NCBI GenBank assembly: GCA_018136815.1
Contig: CM030936.1
Span: 578,831-642,830, forward strand
Origin: Isochrysis galbana
Taxonomy: Eukaryota > Haptophyta > Isochrysidales > Isochrysidaceae
Length of the DNA: 64,000 nt
Reading direction: 5' to 3'
Position 1 is the stretch's first letter. Each line of letters starts with the position of its first letter. Under the pieces are notes generated by a model that was not told the origin of the DNA, made no database searches, and saw only the letters and a program-made list of their open reading frames with translations. This document shows, piece by piece, positions 43,801 through 55,783 of this stretch. The position numbers and the translations under genes are program-made.

Positions 43801-44114
43801 TAGAGAATGGGCAGGCCATCGCCCAAGCTGCTTTGCACTCTCTTCAGCTGCGGCGCCTTTCTTGGTGAGACCATGCCCATAAGGTTCTCGAGCTCCGCGG
43901 CTATCGCAGACATGGTAGAATGCGCATCGTCGTGTTCATGCGGTTTTGGGTGACAGCGCGTCGGCATCAGAGTGTACGCTATGGGCACATAGAGATTCCT
44001 GCTCGAGCAGGGGCCACAACACTTCACGATGAGCGTCTGCGCTCTAGGAAGAGGCAGTAGATGTAGACGGACACCGCTATGACTAGCCCCTCTTGTGCAA
44101 CAGGGTTCGCACAT
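43801..44114 (-). CDS. Possible 3'-terminal exon, unrecognised
   Basis: A minus-strand ORF of 104 codons ends ...LENLMGMVSPRKAPQLKRVQ...LPIL with a stop at 43801. The last 38 residues after an internal Met look protein-like. Upstream sequence runs into repeat family A at 44199, so the gene, if real, is truncated. Confidence 0.25.
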
Positions 44115-44198
44115 TGTGCTGCCTAAAGGATTGCGGTCGCTGAGAGTGTCATATGGATTGTGAATAAAAACAGCTGGCGTCGATTGGTAATGAAATCC

Positions 44199-44760
44199 GA
44201 ACTAAGTTCATACTTAGTTCGCCCATGGGGGGCGCACGCCCCCGCCCCCCCCTTCCCCTTCTCCACTCCTCCCTTGCCATGGGGGAGGAACCACCCATGC
44301 TCCTGGCATGCCTGATCCCATGTGACATGTAAAAGCGCTGCCCATTGCAGCGGCGCTGCCGCAGGGGTAGGGGGTGGAGGGTTTGCATCGGCGTCGACGG
44401 CGGGGATGACGGCGGTGTTGCGCGCAGCGAGCGCGGAGCGAGAGGCGCGGTCGGGGTTGGGGGTGGGGTGCAAGGACATGGAGGTGGCAGGGAGAGAGAG
44501 AGAGAGGGCAGAGCGCAGAGGAGGGGGGAGAGGGCAGACAAAGGGGCCCTGGCGGCAGGACGACAAGCGACGGGGCGATAGCCGAAAGGACCCCTTTTAT
44601 TTTTGATTTTTGGCGCGGTGTCCCCCCCGGGTTACTGTTTTTCGGAGTGTTTTTCACTGTTTTTGTACGAAGGCAAAGGCAAAAAACCGAAAACAGACTG
44701 ATTTAACTATTTTGGAGCCCCCTCCACTGTTTTTCCCATCTGGGGCCCCTCACTATAATA
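44199..44760 (+). repeat. Repeat family A, copy with palindromic 5' end
   Basis: Starts with the palindrome GAACTAAGT..ACTTAGTTC, then CCATGGGGGG. Internal GAGAGGCGCGGTCGGGGTTG matches 21590. The 3' part has CTGTTTTTC motifs like 21800-21870. Confidence 0.65.
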
Positions 44761-44819
44761 ATAATAAGGTTCACCACCCTAGTGAGTATAGTGAGGGGTG
44801 AGGGGCCTAACTCCGCCAA

Positions 44820-45331
44820 GGAATCACAGCCTCGCGCGAACTAGCACGGCGGACGGCGGCTCAGGGTATAGGAAACCGAAACTAAAGAGCCCATTGGAAC
44901 TAAGCACACCGCCTGTGTTTATCGAAGGTCACAAAGGCCAGCTCAAAATGGGCGCGAACTTTATCTTAGTAGCAGAGGCACTCGACCTAGACCTAGTCGA
45001 GAAACGAGAAACTCGCTTGAACCAAAACGCCGGACCAAGCCGGATGATCCCGGATGACGCCGGGAGGGACCCACTAGCGAGGCCGCGACCGCAAACAGGG
45101 CAAAAACCGGCCACCTAGCGGCACAGGAGGAGGGTACGTGAGAACCCGCCGCTAGGGGCAGGTGCCAGGTGCACTCCGCTCGAACCCATCGCCCCCCGAT
45201 CTGAGCCCCGATGTAGAGCACAAGGGGAGTCGCCGCAAGGCGGAGAGTGAGGGGATGAAGGGGGGAAAGGGCGTGGCTCATAGGAGTGTTCCATAGCCGC
45301 GGGTGGGGCGAGAATTTTAAAAGATTTTTTT
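44820..45331 (+). mobile_element. LINE ORF2 end and tail, family 2
   Basis: Frame-broken RKPKLKSPLELS...FIEGHKGQLKMGANFILVAE matches 4920-5040. The 3' UTR AGGGGAGTCGCCGCAAGGCG and end GGGGCGAGAATTTTAAAAGA plus T7 match 5290-5420. Confidence 0.7.
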
Positions 45332-45936
45332 CTAGAGCTAGCAGAGCTCGAACTAACTTAATTTTTAAGTTTTGGTCTCCTCGATTCACGTGTAGAGGAG
45401 AACGAGTATGTCCTCGTAGTATGAATACGAACTGAAAGTATGAAAGTCTCTGCGTCTCCCCCCCCCCCCCCCCCCCTCTTTACTTGCTTTACGTGCTCTC
45501 TTCTTTCTCTCTCTTCCTCTGCCCTTCCCTCTCGAAGATCAGGTTTCCCCCTCTTCTCTTCCCCCCATTGTTCTCCTCTCGTCCTCTACTACTCTGTGTA
45601 TGCTCCCCTCTATTCAATATCCTCTCCTCCCGACATCTTCTCTCTACATACAATACAATATCATCCTCTCCTCCCGACATCTCTCCCGACATCTTCTTCT
45701 CTCTACTCTACTCAGAGCTGCCGCCTCTCACGTAATTCAACCCCCTCCCCCCCCCCGTTCCCGGTTGCCCCTTCGCCCCCCCTCCCCCTCCCCCGCCGCC
45801 GCGGCGCGGCCCATCGACCCCCCCCCTCCCCCGGCCCGCTCTTCAACCCCGCCCTCCCTCCCCGCCTCCCTCCTCTCCCTCCTTCCAGCTCCCCCCCCCG
45901 TCCCCCGCCCCCTCTCCCTCTCCCTCTCCCAAAGTC

Positions 45937-48292
45937 ATGCGGCTGCGCAGCGTCCCTCCGCTCTGCAGGATGAGGCCTCGTGGCCTCTGCAGCGTGCGGC
46001 GCCCGCCCTTCTGCCACTCTCCCTCGCTCCCTCCTCCTTCTCCCTCGCTTCCTTCTTCCGGCTCTCTCTCGCCGTCCTCCTCCTCTTCTCCCACTCTCTC
46101 CTCCTCACTCTCTTCCTCGCTCTCGCCCCCTCCCTCCTCGTCCCTCGCCTCTCTCTCCTCTCTGCCATCACTCTACCTCGAGCTCTCCAAGAGCAGGCTT
46201 AGTGCGCTCGTTGTGCTCACCACGGGGGCAGGGCACCTCATGGCGCAGCCAAACCTTGACCCGGCGCTCCTCACAGCCACGCTCGCTGGCACTTATCTGT
46301 GTGCCGCCTCGGCAAACACCTTCAACCAGGTGCGGCGGTGGGTGAGGTGGCGCGGCGGGAGGAGGAGAAATGGGAGGACGAGGTGAAGAGGAAGGGAGGG
46401 AGCAGGAAAAGCGAGAGGACTGGCGGAGGTGAAGGACCAGGAAGAGGCCAGGAATGAGTGTCTGTGCGTAAACAAGGAGCAGAAAGGGGAAGAGAGTCGA
46501 GGATGGGAGGGATGCATCGCGGCAGAGTGGAGGGAGACGTGGATGAAGCTCAAGACATGACGGGGTGGGACAGGGCAGCGGTGCCACATGGCTAGCTCAC
46601 GCCTTCCGCGCGCGTCCTGCGAATCTCGCCGAACCCCATCCTCCGAGCCGTGTGTTGCGCCGCGCTTGCTGCGCCTCGTCGGCCCGCAGGCGCTCACCCG
46701 GTGTTCCTCATCCCACTAGGTCATTGAGATTCCGAGGGATGCACAAATGGCGCGCACTGCAAGGCGACCCCTCCCGTCTGGACGGATGTCCCGCGAGCAC
46801 GCGCTAGCCTTTGCAACGACGGCCGGCTTGACGGGCGTCGGTTCTCTCGCCCTACTTGTCAACCCAACGACTGCTGCACTCGGCGCTGCCACCATAGGTG
46901 AGTCCCAACCACTTGTTTGGGAGGTTATGGGTTGGTTTCATGTGCGCCTTGTCAGCTGCTCTTGCCATTCCTGATATACTGAGGGACGCCGGCAGTCGCT
47001 GCTGCCTAAACAACCGGCATCCCGCTCACCTTGCTCTACCTCGCGCTGCCGCAGCACTCTATGCGGGCGTGTACACGCCGCTAAAGCCACGCACGCCCTA
47101 CAACACATGGGTCGGAGCAGTGGTCGGCGCAGTCCCTCCGCTAATGGGATGGTCTGCTGCTGGAGCACCACTCCTGACTCCCGAGGCGTTTGTCCTCTCG
47201 AGCGCTCTCTTCCTCTGGCAGATCCCACACTTCCTGGCCCTCGCGTGGATGTGAGTGCCGTCTGCTCAGATCATAGGCCGATTCAAGTTGCGCGCAGGGC
47301 ACTACTCATGGAGCCCAGCACTGCCTCACTCTCACCCTACTGCAAAGCAGGTATCGTGCTGACTATGCAGCCGGGGGTTATGCGATGATGCCGCTACGAG
47401 ACCCAACGGGCAGTCGCACCTCTGCTGTCTGCCTCGAATACTCTGCGTACCTTGCCCTACTCCCAGTTGGCTGCTGGGCAGCTGGATTGACAACGTAAGC
47501 CGCGAGCGCAGCGTCCGTGTTGGCGCTTATCCAAGCGCCTCGTCGTGGTGCCATTGAGTAGCGAGGTTGCATCTGGGCGATGCCGATTAGACCCCTTCAC
47601 CACTGTGCCTGTTCCCTCGCTTCTATGTGTCTACGCGAATAGTCCATCTCTTCTCCGCCCCCACGCTTGACCGCCCCAGCGTTGCTGCCCCATAGATGCA
47701 TGTTTCCGATCGAAAGCATTCTCTTCAACGGTGCAATGCTTACTGCCGCTGCGCGGTTCCATAACGCGCCGCCAAATCAACGATCTCTGCAGACGACGCA
47801 TGCTCGCAGACTATTCTTCGTTTCGTGAGTCGCGCACAATTTCCTGGTCCTCGCTGTCGTAGCGACCTGCCTGCAGGAATGCAGCTCCCTGAAAGGCTAG
47901 TTGCTCACTGTGTTACTTACGCCGCCCGTAGGCTCGCCTACCTGCCTTTCTTCTTCTTCTGCCTCCTTCTACATCAACGCGACCGAGTCAAAAACGAGCT
48001 TTCTGAGTCGGTCGTGCACAGCACCACGATGCCAGATGCATCCCTCGCGTACCCACCCTTCTCGGACGAAACCGATGCCAGCGGGACTGGAGAGCCGCTT
48101 TCAGAAGCGCGCGAGGCGCTCCGGCGGCGCGGGCGCCGCCTTTGCATCCATGAGCGGATGGACTCGCACTCAAGTCTTTGTCCGGTCATTGCGGCGGATG
48201 CCGTCGTGGATCAGGTGAGTGGGGTTGTCGAGGCGGCGTCGTGTGGGGTGAAAAATGCCACCGCAGGAGCAGCCGCAACGGGTGGACGGTGA
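45937..48292 (+). CDS. COX10: Haem O synthase (protohaem IX farnesyltransferase), 6 exons
   Basis: Exons 45937-46329, 46720-46897, 47055-47250, 47351-47494, 47696-47824 and 47932 onward join in frame. COX10 transfers a farnesyl group to haem B to make haem O for cytochrome c oxidase in the mitochondrial inner membrane. Seen: a Ser/Pro/Arg-rich presequence (about 80 residues), [23 protein letters not shown] then [15 protein letters not shown] (first Asp-rich prenyl diphosphate motif), [48 protein letters not shown] with GGYAMMP (second motif region), and C-terminal helices (ARRLFFVS | [14 protein letters not shown]). After the last helix the ORF continues to a stop at 48290-48292; a donor CAG|GTGAGT at 48214 leaves the exact C-terminus open. 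Confidence 0.92.
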
Positions 48293-48754
48293 GGGTACAG
48301 GTGTAGTGCACATGGAGAGGATGACGGGGTCCTCACGATCTCAGCATCGGTGGCCCGTTGCGGCCTGCTCGCCCTCTCGACACCATGCCGTGGGTGATTG
48401 TCGTTGTGGCGAGTGCCTGTGTTCGCTTGTTTCTCTATTGTTCGATCGCGTTCGCCCATTATGTGGGCTTCATAACTTTATGTTGGCCTACCGCTGCCGT
48501 TGCCAAGCCGCCTGATGTGCCTGTACTCGTGACGCCGGATGGCCTGTGTGGCAGCGTATTAGCAGCTCAAGTTACTGCGCGCTACCAAGCACTTGACTCG
48601 AGAGCGATGAGACTGTCTCTCCGTAGCGCCCGTAAGCCGGCCGAACGAAATACGAAATCGAAATCCTTCGCTAGCGCATTTATACAACCAATGGCCGAAG
48701 TGCGCTTATCTATTGCTTGCGGGCTCTCAACTATCACTAAAACTGATAGGGTCA

Positions 48755-49145
48755 TGGGGGCCGCGCTCCCCCCTTCTTCCATCGCAGACACCCCCTGGGT
48801 GGGCCTGCACATTCATCCTCAGCCCCTGCCTGCTGGCAGGGGCTGAGCTAACATCAATACTGGCAGGCGCAGGGGCTGAGCTAACATCAATATTGGCCCC
48901 AAACTCTCGCCCAGCGCGCGTCGCGCGCCTCACGCATTCGCCTGAACTGGACCCCAATCGTACTGCCCCCCCCCTTCACCACTGAGACACAGACTCCTCG
49001 AGCCGCCAGGTGGGCACCCAGGGCCAGCGAGGCCAGCGAGGGAGTGGCAGGGGAGGCCAGGGGCCCAGCCCTAGCCGCTCCACTGCCCCGTGAGCTAGCC
49101 TAGCTCCTAGCTGGCCCTCTGGGGGGACCCGAGGGTCCCCTCAGA
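48755..49145 (+). repeat. Repeat family A copy with 33-bp tandem
   Basis: GGGGGCCGCGCTCCCCCCTT, CACCCCCTGGGTGGGCC and GGCCAGGGGC-CAGCCCTAGC match 54185-54480. A unit GGCAGG-GCAGGGGCTGAGCT-AACATCAATA is duplicated at about 48834-48897. Confidence 0.65.
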
Positions 49146-49159
49146 GGTGTCTAGACCCC

Positions 49160-49347
49160 TCCCACTCTCTGAACCGGGCCAAAGGTAGCGCACTTAGGCC
49201 GGACCCCGGAAACCAAAGAAGAAGGAAAGAAGTGAGGAAGGGGCAAGGAAGTGGAGCGAAGAAGGGAGATAAAGCCGGCGATGTCAGTGGAGAGGTATTA
49301 GATACCGGGCTTCTTGCAGGTGTTTAGCCCTGAATCTTCAGATGTTT
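49160..49347 (+). mobile_element. LINE tail remnant, family 1
   Basis: GGCCGGACCCCGGAAACCAA...GAAGAAGGAAAG and CCCTGAATCTTCAGATGTTTT match the 3' ends at 29482 and 31975. Confidence 0.65.
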
Positions 49348-49591
49348 TAGCTGCAATTGTGCGCACGCGTATCGCCATACCTCTTATCAAGCTTAATCAA
49401 GCTGCTTCACCGACCTTGGGCGTTACACGACATGTGTTTGTAGTGGTTGCCGAGTGAGTGAGGTTGTGATGTGACGTGAGGCACACCACGGCCGCCTCAC
49501 AACCACTTTCCTACGTACGCACACCACGTATTCCGCATACTGACGTGACTTCTCTATGTGTCTCCGGCTCCAGCAGCCACCCAACCCGCAC

Positions 49592-52464
49592 TTACATCTT
49601 GCGAAGGCCAAGGAATCCCTCAGCACCCTCCTCGCCCAAGTACGTGCACGCCACCTTGGCGTTGGGCGGCAGCGCCACAAAGTCGACGAGAGTGAGGCCG
49701 GTTACGTTACCGGCCGAGTGTGGCCCGACAGGTGCCAATCGGCCCGATGAGTGGTGGACAGCGTATGACGCCGAGTTGACCGACGACAGGACGGGCTCAC
49801 CATTGACGAGCAACTGCACCTGCGGTTTCTTCCTGCTGAAGAAACCAAAGGTGACCTCGTATAGCCCAGGTGCAACGCACATGATAGAAGCGCGGTCCTT
49901 CTCCCACATAAAGTTGGCCGGGTTGGTATTGACGTTCTGAACGTTCCACGGAACGGCGCCGCCGCCAGGACGCGCGGCGCCTCCGGGCAATCCCTTCGTT
50001 TTCCCTACAGGGCACGTACACGGGCAGGAGGTGGGGTGGGGCCGGGCGGGCAGGGAGCCGCACGAGCGTGGCCGCGTAGGCACGGCTGCCCCAACGAGCG
50101 GGCGGCGGCGCACCCGACTTCCACAGCCAACGGCCCAACAGGTGCTCGGCACACAGCGATTCCATTAGCAGCGATTGCTCACTGACCACACGATTAAGCT
50201 CAGAGAGGGTCGGGCGGAGGGAGAGTTCGCGATTCACCTGAATTGGGAGCCAGGCGGGCGCGGCATTTGACGCACCCGATACGCGGCGGCAACCCAGCTC
50301 GGCGCGGCGGGCAGCCGTACCTGTACGAGAGATGCGTTGACGTCATCGATGTCGGCCTTGGAGGAGATGAGACCCATCGCTTCGGCCGCCTTCTCGGCAT
50401 GCCGCAGCGCTGCAGTGATGGTCTCGGCGCCAGGTTTGGACGCAAGACTCTCCTGAGGTATGGGGTCGATAGGTGTCAACACTGCGCGCCGCTGTCGCAC
50501 CGCCGCCGCGCGCTTTCACCTCGATGGGCTGCAGCGACTCGGCGAGCGCCGCCTTGATACCCGCAATTGAGTCGCGAAGCTCGCGCCTCGTCTCTTCGTT
50601 AAGTGAAAGTGCGCGCGAGACACCCTCGGCCGCACGGCGGGCTTCCTCGGCCGCGTGCTGCGCCGCGTCCCTTGCGCGGCAAGCGTCGTCACTCGAGGCC
50701 TTCTTATTGAGCAAAACATGCAACTGCGCGGAAGCGTGGCAGAATCACCGGTCAGAGTTCACACGGCAGCGCGGCGGGCAAAGAGGCAGCAGCGCGGCGG
50801 GCAAAGGGGCGGCAGGCGGCTCACATCATCGGCCGAGGCCCGCGTAGCTAGTGCAGCTTCCATCTCCCCCCGCTCAGGCCGCCTCGAGAGCGCAGCCTCA
50901 ATCTCCGGCCACTCGGGCCGCTCTCGTACAGCTCGGCCGAGGGCGCTCAACTCGCTCGACAGTTCGGTACGTAGCGCGATCTGCTTCTCCTCCAGCTCGG
51001 CCCGCGCCTGCACAAGCACAAGCAAGAAGGGCTCCGGGGTTGGGAGCGGCGTTGGGGCGGGGAAAGTGCGTGTTGTGGCCGGGAATGGTGTGCCATTGTG
51101 AGGCTGGAAAGTCACACCTCTCCCGTCATCCGACGCGCGTCACTGTGCACACGTGTTGCGAGCGCCTCCATTGCCTCGCCCAGCTCGGTCCGATCGGGTC
51201 GGCGCGCGACGAGGGCCTCAACCTCGGGGCCTGTGGGACGTGTCTGCAGCGGGAAGGCCACACTTAGCGCTACGTACGAGTAAGGGCGACACGGCGGCGA
51301 CCCACACCTGTACGTCTGACACTGACGCCTTGCTCGCCAGTCCGGCCTTCAGATCGGATATCGCGGCGGCCGACTCGCGCTCAAGCCGCGCGCAGAGCGC
51401 GCGCGCGTCCTCCGTTGCCGCTGCTGCCTCCGCCCTAGCACTGCTTATCTGCGCCTCAAGCTCGAGTGCGGCCGCCGTCAAGTCTGCGCGGGTGGCGCGG
51501 TCAGCGCGCATCTCCTCAAGATCCTGGCGTGTCGCCTTGGTCGAGAGGGCTGACGCGGTGGCTGCCGCGTCGGCCTTCAGTGAGAGCGATGATGCCATCC
51601 CCTCCATCTGACGGACGGCAAGGTGGGCGGGTCATCAGCCATGGGGCACGAGAGGGCCATGGAGGACAAGGCCAGCGCGATCGATGAGACTACCTGCGTG
51701 GCGATGATGGCCTCGACGTCACCGCGCGACATCTTCTTGCGAAGCTCCACCGCCACGGCCGCCTTGGTCGGCCGTGTGGCGAGCGCTTCGACGAGCTCCG
51801 CGCGGAATGACTCCATCATCTTCTCAACGGCTGCTGCAGAAGACTCGGAGGCGCCCAGTCTCGCCATGAGCGACGCCTCAAGCTCGTCAGCACGCGCGTC
51901 GATCGCGGACAGCAACCGCGCCTGCGGGCGAGGCATGTCGGCAGTGGCCGCGAGAGTGGGAAGAGAGCAAGGGGACAAGGTGGGTAGGACGACACGCGCG
52001 GCGGCGGCACGCGCACGCGCCTCTGACGCCTCACGCCGTGCCTCCAACTCATCAAACAGTCGGTGCAGTTCGTCCGCGTCCGCCTTGGCGTCGAGGCAGC
52101 GCTGCACGTCTGCGTGGTCGGCCTTAGACTGGAGGGCCGCCTCGGTCGCGCTGCGATCTGCCTTGCTCTCGAGAACGCCGGCCGCGTCCGCCGCATCCAG
52201 CTTGGCATCGATGATCTTGGATAGGTCGTCGAACGTGTGCGAGAGCTCGGAGATACTCACCTTCTCTGCGAGCGTGGCGGCATGCTCGGGCCGCGAAACC
52301 TTGGCGCCGAGAGCTTTCTCTAGATTGCGGATCGCCTCAGCCTGTGCACGCACCACGTCGTGCAGAGCCTTGAAGGTGAGGCGCACGATCTCCTGTACTG
52401 GCCGCCACTCATGCAGCCCCTCGACGAGGTCATTGTCAGGCTCGAGCCGCATTCTTGCCGGCAT
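49592..52464 (-). CDS. Coiled-coil protein with C1q/TNF-like C-terminal domain, 8-9 exons
   Basis: Exons 52464-51694, 51607-51308, 51243-51118, 51007-50825, 50723-50520, 50452-50321, 50237-50114 and 50004-49592 join in frame. Exon 1 probably also contains a 72-nt in-frame intron (near 51950-52000, GT...CCGCAG), giving about 725 aa. The N-terminal 550 residues are helical with 12-16-residue modules ending in KAD or RAD (LESKADRSATEAAL, LQSKADHADVQ, ISSKADIDDVNASL). The C-terminal 130 residues form a beta-sandwich-like block (ASIMCVAPGLYEVTFGFFSR, VQLLVNGEPVLS, AVHHSSGR, VACTYLGEEGAEGFLGLRKM) similar to C1q/TNF-type domains. Such coiled-coil plus C1q-like proteins occur in flagellated protists, so an axonemal or basal-body role is guessed. 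The leader is pyrimidine-rich on the sense strand. Confidence 0.8.
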
Positions 52465-52689
52465 AGCGCGCGCGCGTGCGCGAGGCCGCTCTCAAGCAGC
52501 AGGGCGCCGCGCCCCCTCCGGGGCCGGGAGGCAGGGAAGCAAGGAGAGGGAGAAGGAGAGGAAAGAGCTGTCGCGGCGGGAAGGCGAGCCCGACGCGTCC
52601 GACGGGAAGAAGCAGCTTCAAACTGTTCGTTGTTCGTTCGTTTCTAAAAAGTATAGCCATTTCGTTAGAAATTGTAGTCTTGTAAGAGA

Positions 52690-52845
52690 ACTTGTTGGCT
52701 AGCATCCCTAGCCACACACTCCGGACGAGCCATGCACTAACCGCGCACACCCCCATCCCCCATCGCGGGGGAGGGGCGCCGATGCCGATGAGGCACGGTC
52801 CCTCAGCACTAAGATTAAACTGGGACAACAAGAAAACTCTGACAC
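52690..52845 (+). repeat. Dispersed repeat family C, copy 2
   Basis: GGCTAGCATCCCTAGCCACA, CCGGACGAGCCATGC and CAGCACTAAGATTAAACTGG; compare 9290 and 60908. Confidence 0.65.
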
Positions 52846-52943
52846 TCCACCATCGCCGAAGGCGAATCTCGGAATCGGCGAATCCCTCTTTCCCATCCGA
52901 CGTCATTCCCAATGAAAGATATGTTACCCCCCAGGAGCCAACG

Positions 52944-52965
52944 CCCCCCGATAGCTATCGGGGGG
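52944..52965. other. 22-bp perfect palindrome plus extra half-copies
   Basis: CCCCCCGATAG joined to CTATCGGGGGG, followed at once by another TAGCTATCGGGGGG (52966-52979), and at 53006-53026 by a variant CCCCCCCGAGAGCTACCGGGGG. Confidence 0.8.
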
Positions 52966-53600
52966 TAGCTATCGGGGGGAACTTTTTTCCCGATCGCCAA
53001 CAGCCCCCCCGAGAGCTACCGGGGGACCGAGAAAATCCCCCGATAGCTTGTTGTATTCCATATTCATATTCCAGTATTCCTGCCCATCTGCCATTTGAAG
53101 GCTGTAGGCATGAATATTCGTGTAAGGTACGCGCTCACAATTACAGTTGAACAGTTCCCCGTGTTGCCACTGACGCACAAGACACACAGATTCGGATTCC
53201 CCATGGTCTCAAGTCCGGGTTTGCAGATTTTGGTCTCGAAATTTGCGTTTCGAATTTTGTTTTTACTGTTACTAAAATTGTCGGCTCGTTTAAGGTAATA
53301 AACCGGCATGACTTCGACTTCTCGTTCTGCAGTCGCTCTGCGAGACTCTCTCTCTCTCTCTCCGTCCTCCTCTCCTCGGCCGACGGAGAGAAGTTTCGTC
53401 CAAAACAATCTCCGGTCCCAGGCAGGGCGTATGGGTTCACGTTGACACGTTGACACGCCCTCGAGCTCGAGGGCCCATTACAGTAGCTTGGGCAAGGTGT
53501 TAACCCATCTGGCCTCTTCCAAGTGTTGACGCAAGGCACAACAAGTGTTGACACAGTGTTGACGCACTTCCATTTGTAAGTGCTGCAGTTGCTGCTTGCT

Positions 53601-54077
53601 TTAGCGAGCAGCGCGGCAGCGCGCGCGAGGGAATGCGCGGTCACATGACAAAATGCCCATCGGGACGCGCGCGAGCGCCGCCTCGTCGCTGAGCGCGGGG
53701 CCGCGCAGGTGGAACGCGCAGGCGACGTGCAGTTCGCAACGCGAGCGTGCGAGCGTCGGCCGGTCGCGCACAGCAGCGAGCGCGGCGAGCAGCCGGTCCA
53801 CGGCCGTGAAGGCGTCGGCGGGCACCGCCGGCGCATCTGCGCCCGCGGCCGCCTCCCCACGCAGCAGGCGGCCCACGTTCACAGGGACTAGCACGGTCCC
53901 ATCGTGCGCCGGCGCACCGCCCGCGTAGCGCGTAGCGGCAGCAGCGCAGCTAGCGCGCGCAGCAGCAAGTGCAGCAGCCGCGCCAAGCTCCGAGTCGGCC
54001 GTGGCGCCCGCGCCGAAGAGCAACTCCCCACTTGGCCGTGCAGCTCCTCGCTCCTCGTGCGCGCGCACGCGCTGCAC
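53601..54077 (-). pseudogene. Probable RNA polymerase largest-subunit (RPB1-like) fragment
   Basis: The minus ORF contains DGTVLVPVNVGRLLR, then a helical spacer (DAFTAVDRLLAALAAVR) and VACAFHLRGPAL. This order and spacing match the LPVN-R-I ... V-GV-L ... LF-LRS-L block of RPB1 that precedes the PGEMVG region. The flanks are repeats and neither earlier nor later polymerase domains are present, so it is a stranded exon, a gene fragment or a pseudogene. Alternative: an unrelated Ala-rich protein. Confidence 0.4.
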
Positions 54078-54169
54078 GTAAGAGTCAGTGGGTGCGTGGG
54101 TGCGTGGGCGCGTGGGTGCGTCGGTGCACCGTAGCTACACAGTACACAGTACCGGCGGGAACCTACTTT

Positions 54170-54560
54170 TATAAGTGGGGGTCAATGGGGGCCTCGCGCC
54201 CCCCTCTCTCCATCGCGGACACCCCCCGGGGTGGGCCCGTACAATCAACCCCAGCCCCTGCCCTTTGGCAGGGGCTGGGCAATCAACACTCTGACCCAGA
54301 CCCCTAGTGGGCGCGGGCCGAGACTCGCACTCCCACGCCCAGCATGGGCCTGCCCTCGAGCTGACTCCCCCCCCTCCCCTGGTCGCCAGGCATACAGAGG
54401 CCACTGGGAGGCTCCAATGGCCAGCGTGGCAAGCGTGGGAGAGGCAGGGGGGGCCAGGGGCTGAGCCCCAGCCTCCACTGCCCCCTGAGCTGCCCTTGCT
54501 GGCCCTCTGGGAGCCCCCAAAGGCCCTCTGAGAGCAGGCCGTGGCGCGCCGCATGGCGAC
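54170..54560 (+). repeat. Repeat family A copy
   Basis: Contains CCAGACCCCTAGTGGGCGCG, CTGGTCGCCAGGCA-ACAG, GAGAGGCAGGGGGGGCCAGG and GGCCGTGGCGCGCCGCATGG, the same order as 20860-21280. Confidence 0.75.
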
Positions 54561-55412
54561 GCGCCGCAGGGAGAGGGGCGGAGGAGAATGGAGAGAGGGA
54601 GAGGGGGGAATTTGCGCCCCCCCGATGGAGTGCGGTAAGAAACGGGCCCCGTTTGCGTTAGCAAACGGGCGAAGGGGGGCGGCTGGCGACAGGAGGGGCG
54701 AGAAGAAGGGAGTGGCTCAAGACGTCCCAGTGGCAGGTATCGGGGGGCGCAGTCATTTATTTCTTCGAGGACTGCTCGCGGCGCGAGCTGTAAGGGCCGT
54801 TCTGCTTCACGACGAGAGGTCCCTCCCCCCCCCCCGGTGTTTTTCCCCGGAGAGTCGGCCGGCGTCGACCGGTCCGCCTCAATGGGTTTTCCCTCATTGT
54901 AACTTGTGGGGAGTTACAATGGGAGCCGGGGGTTTGCGAGGGGGGAGATTTGAAGGGATGCATATGTGTATGTGTCTGTGCCATCACTTCAAGGCGTGCG
55001 GGCAGGTGCGCTGAGGGGTGTCGTGATAGTACCGGGCTAGTGGGAGTAGTGGTACTAACGCTCAGTTGTTTTATTATTTTATTATACACAGTACCGGCGG
55101 TGTGGTGTTAACCCGCTGATGGTACCATGGTACCAACACTTGCAGATTGAGGTGTTAACGCATGTGCCACACCTAGCCAATGGAGGTGTTAACGCAAAGT
55201 GGGTCAACACCGGGTAAACATGAACCCATACGCCCTGGTCCCAGGATGTTCCGTGGGGGGTCTCTCCGCGCCCCGCCACCGCCACCGCCGGTCCGGTCTC
55301 CGTTCCTGACTCTAGCTCGTCGTCGAAGAAAAGTTCCCGAGTCCTCTTTCGCGATGGCCTGCTCTACTACTGTTCGTCAGAAGCGGAAGAGGCTGGGGTA
55401 ACAGATACAAGC
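54561..55412. other. Repeat debris, no gene
   Basis: Low-complexity and unique sequence. GGTGTTAAC motifs (55108-55200) and a stretch AACCCATACGCCCTG near 55226 have an inverted counterpart near 53426-53440. Confidence 0.4.
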
Positions 55413-55679
55413 ATGCGCAAAGGCTGGATCGCTCCGCCTCTCAAAATTCTAAACTCGGTGTCGACCTTCAAACCAGGAGACAGAGTTTGTCATCAAATCC
55501 CTAGCCACGCCAACAAACTTCAGTATCTCCACTCTGGTCCCTACCGAGTAGAAGAAGCGATCTCGGCTACTCGCTACCGTCTACGCGATCTCAAAAATCG
55601 TCAAGTCAAGGATGAAATTCACATCTCGCTCCAATCTTCGTCCGTACTTCACCATCTCCATGCGCCGCGAGTGCGGTAA
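55413..55679 (+). mobile_element. LTR-retrotransposon integrase C-terminal remnant
   Basis: The ORF reads FKPGDRVCHQIPSHANKLQY ... GPYRVEEAISATRYRLRDL ... DEIHISL, the SH3-like C-terminal tail of Ty3/gypsy-class integrases (FkvGDrV...K..GPy.V......YrLrd...). RT, RNase H and the integrase core are absent. Ends near GTAAGAATATTA, as at 5806. Confidence 0.65.
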
Positions 55680-55783
55680 GAATATTATGAAGTTTTCTAA
55701 TAGCCGTGAATAACACCCGCCGACTGGGCCTCTGATCTAGTCTAGCGGTGGACCCATACAAGCAATGCCTCACTAGTTCCCCT

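Noticed and set aside
48358..48846. Second membrane protein ORF after COX10
   Set aside because: The hydrophobic start is short and the frame runs into repeat family A; no homologue recognised and no C/T leader.
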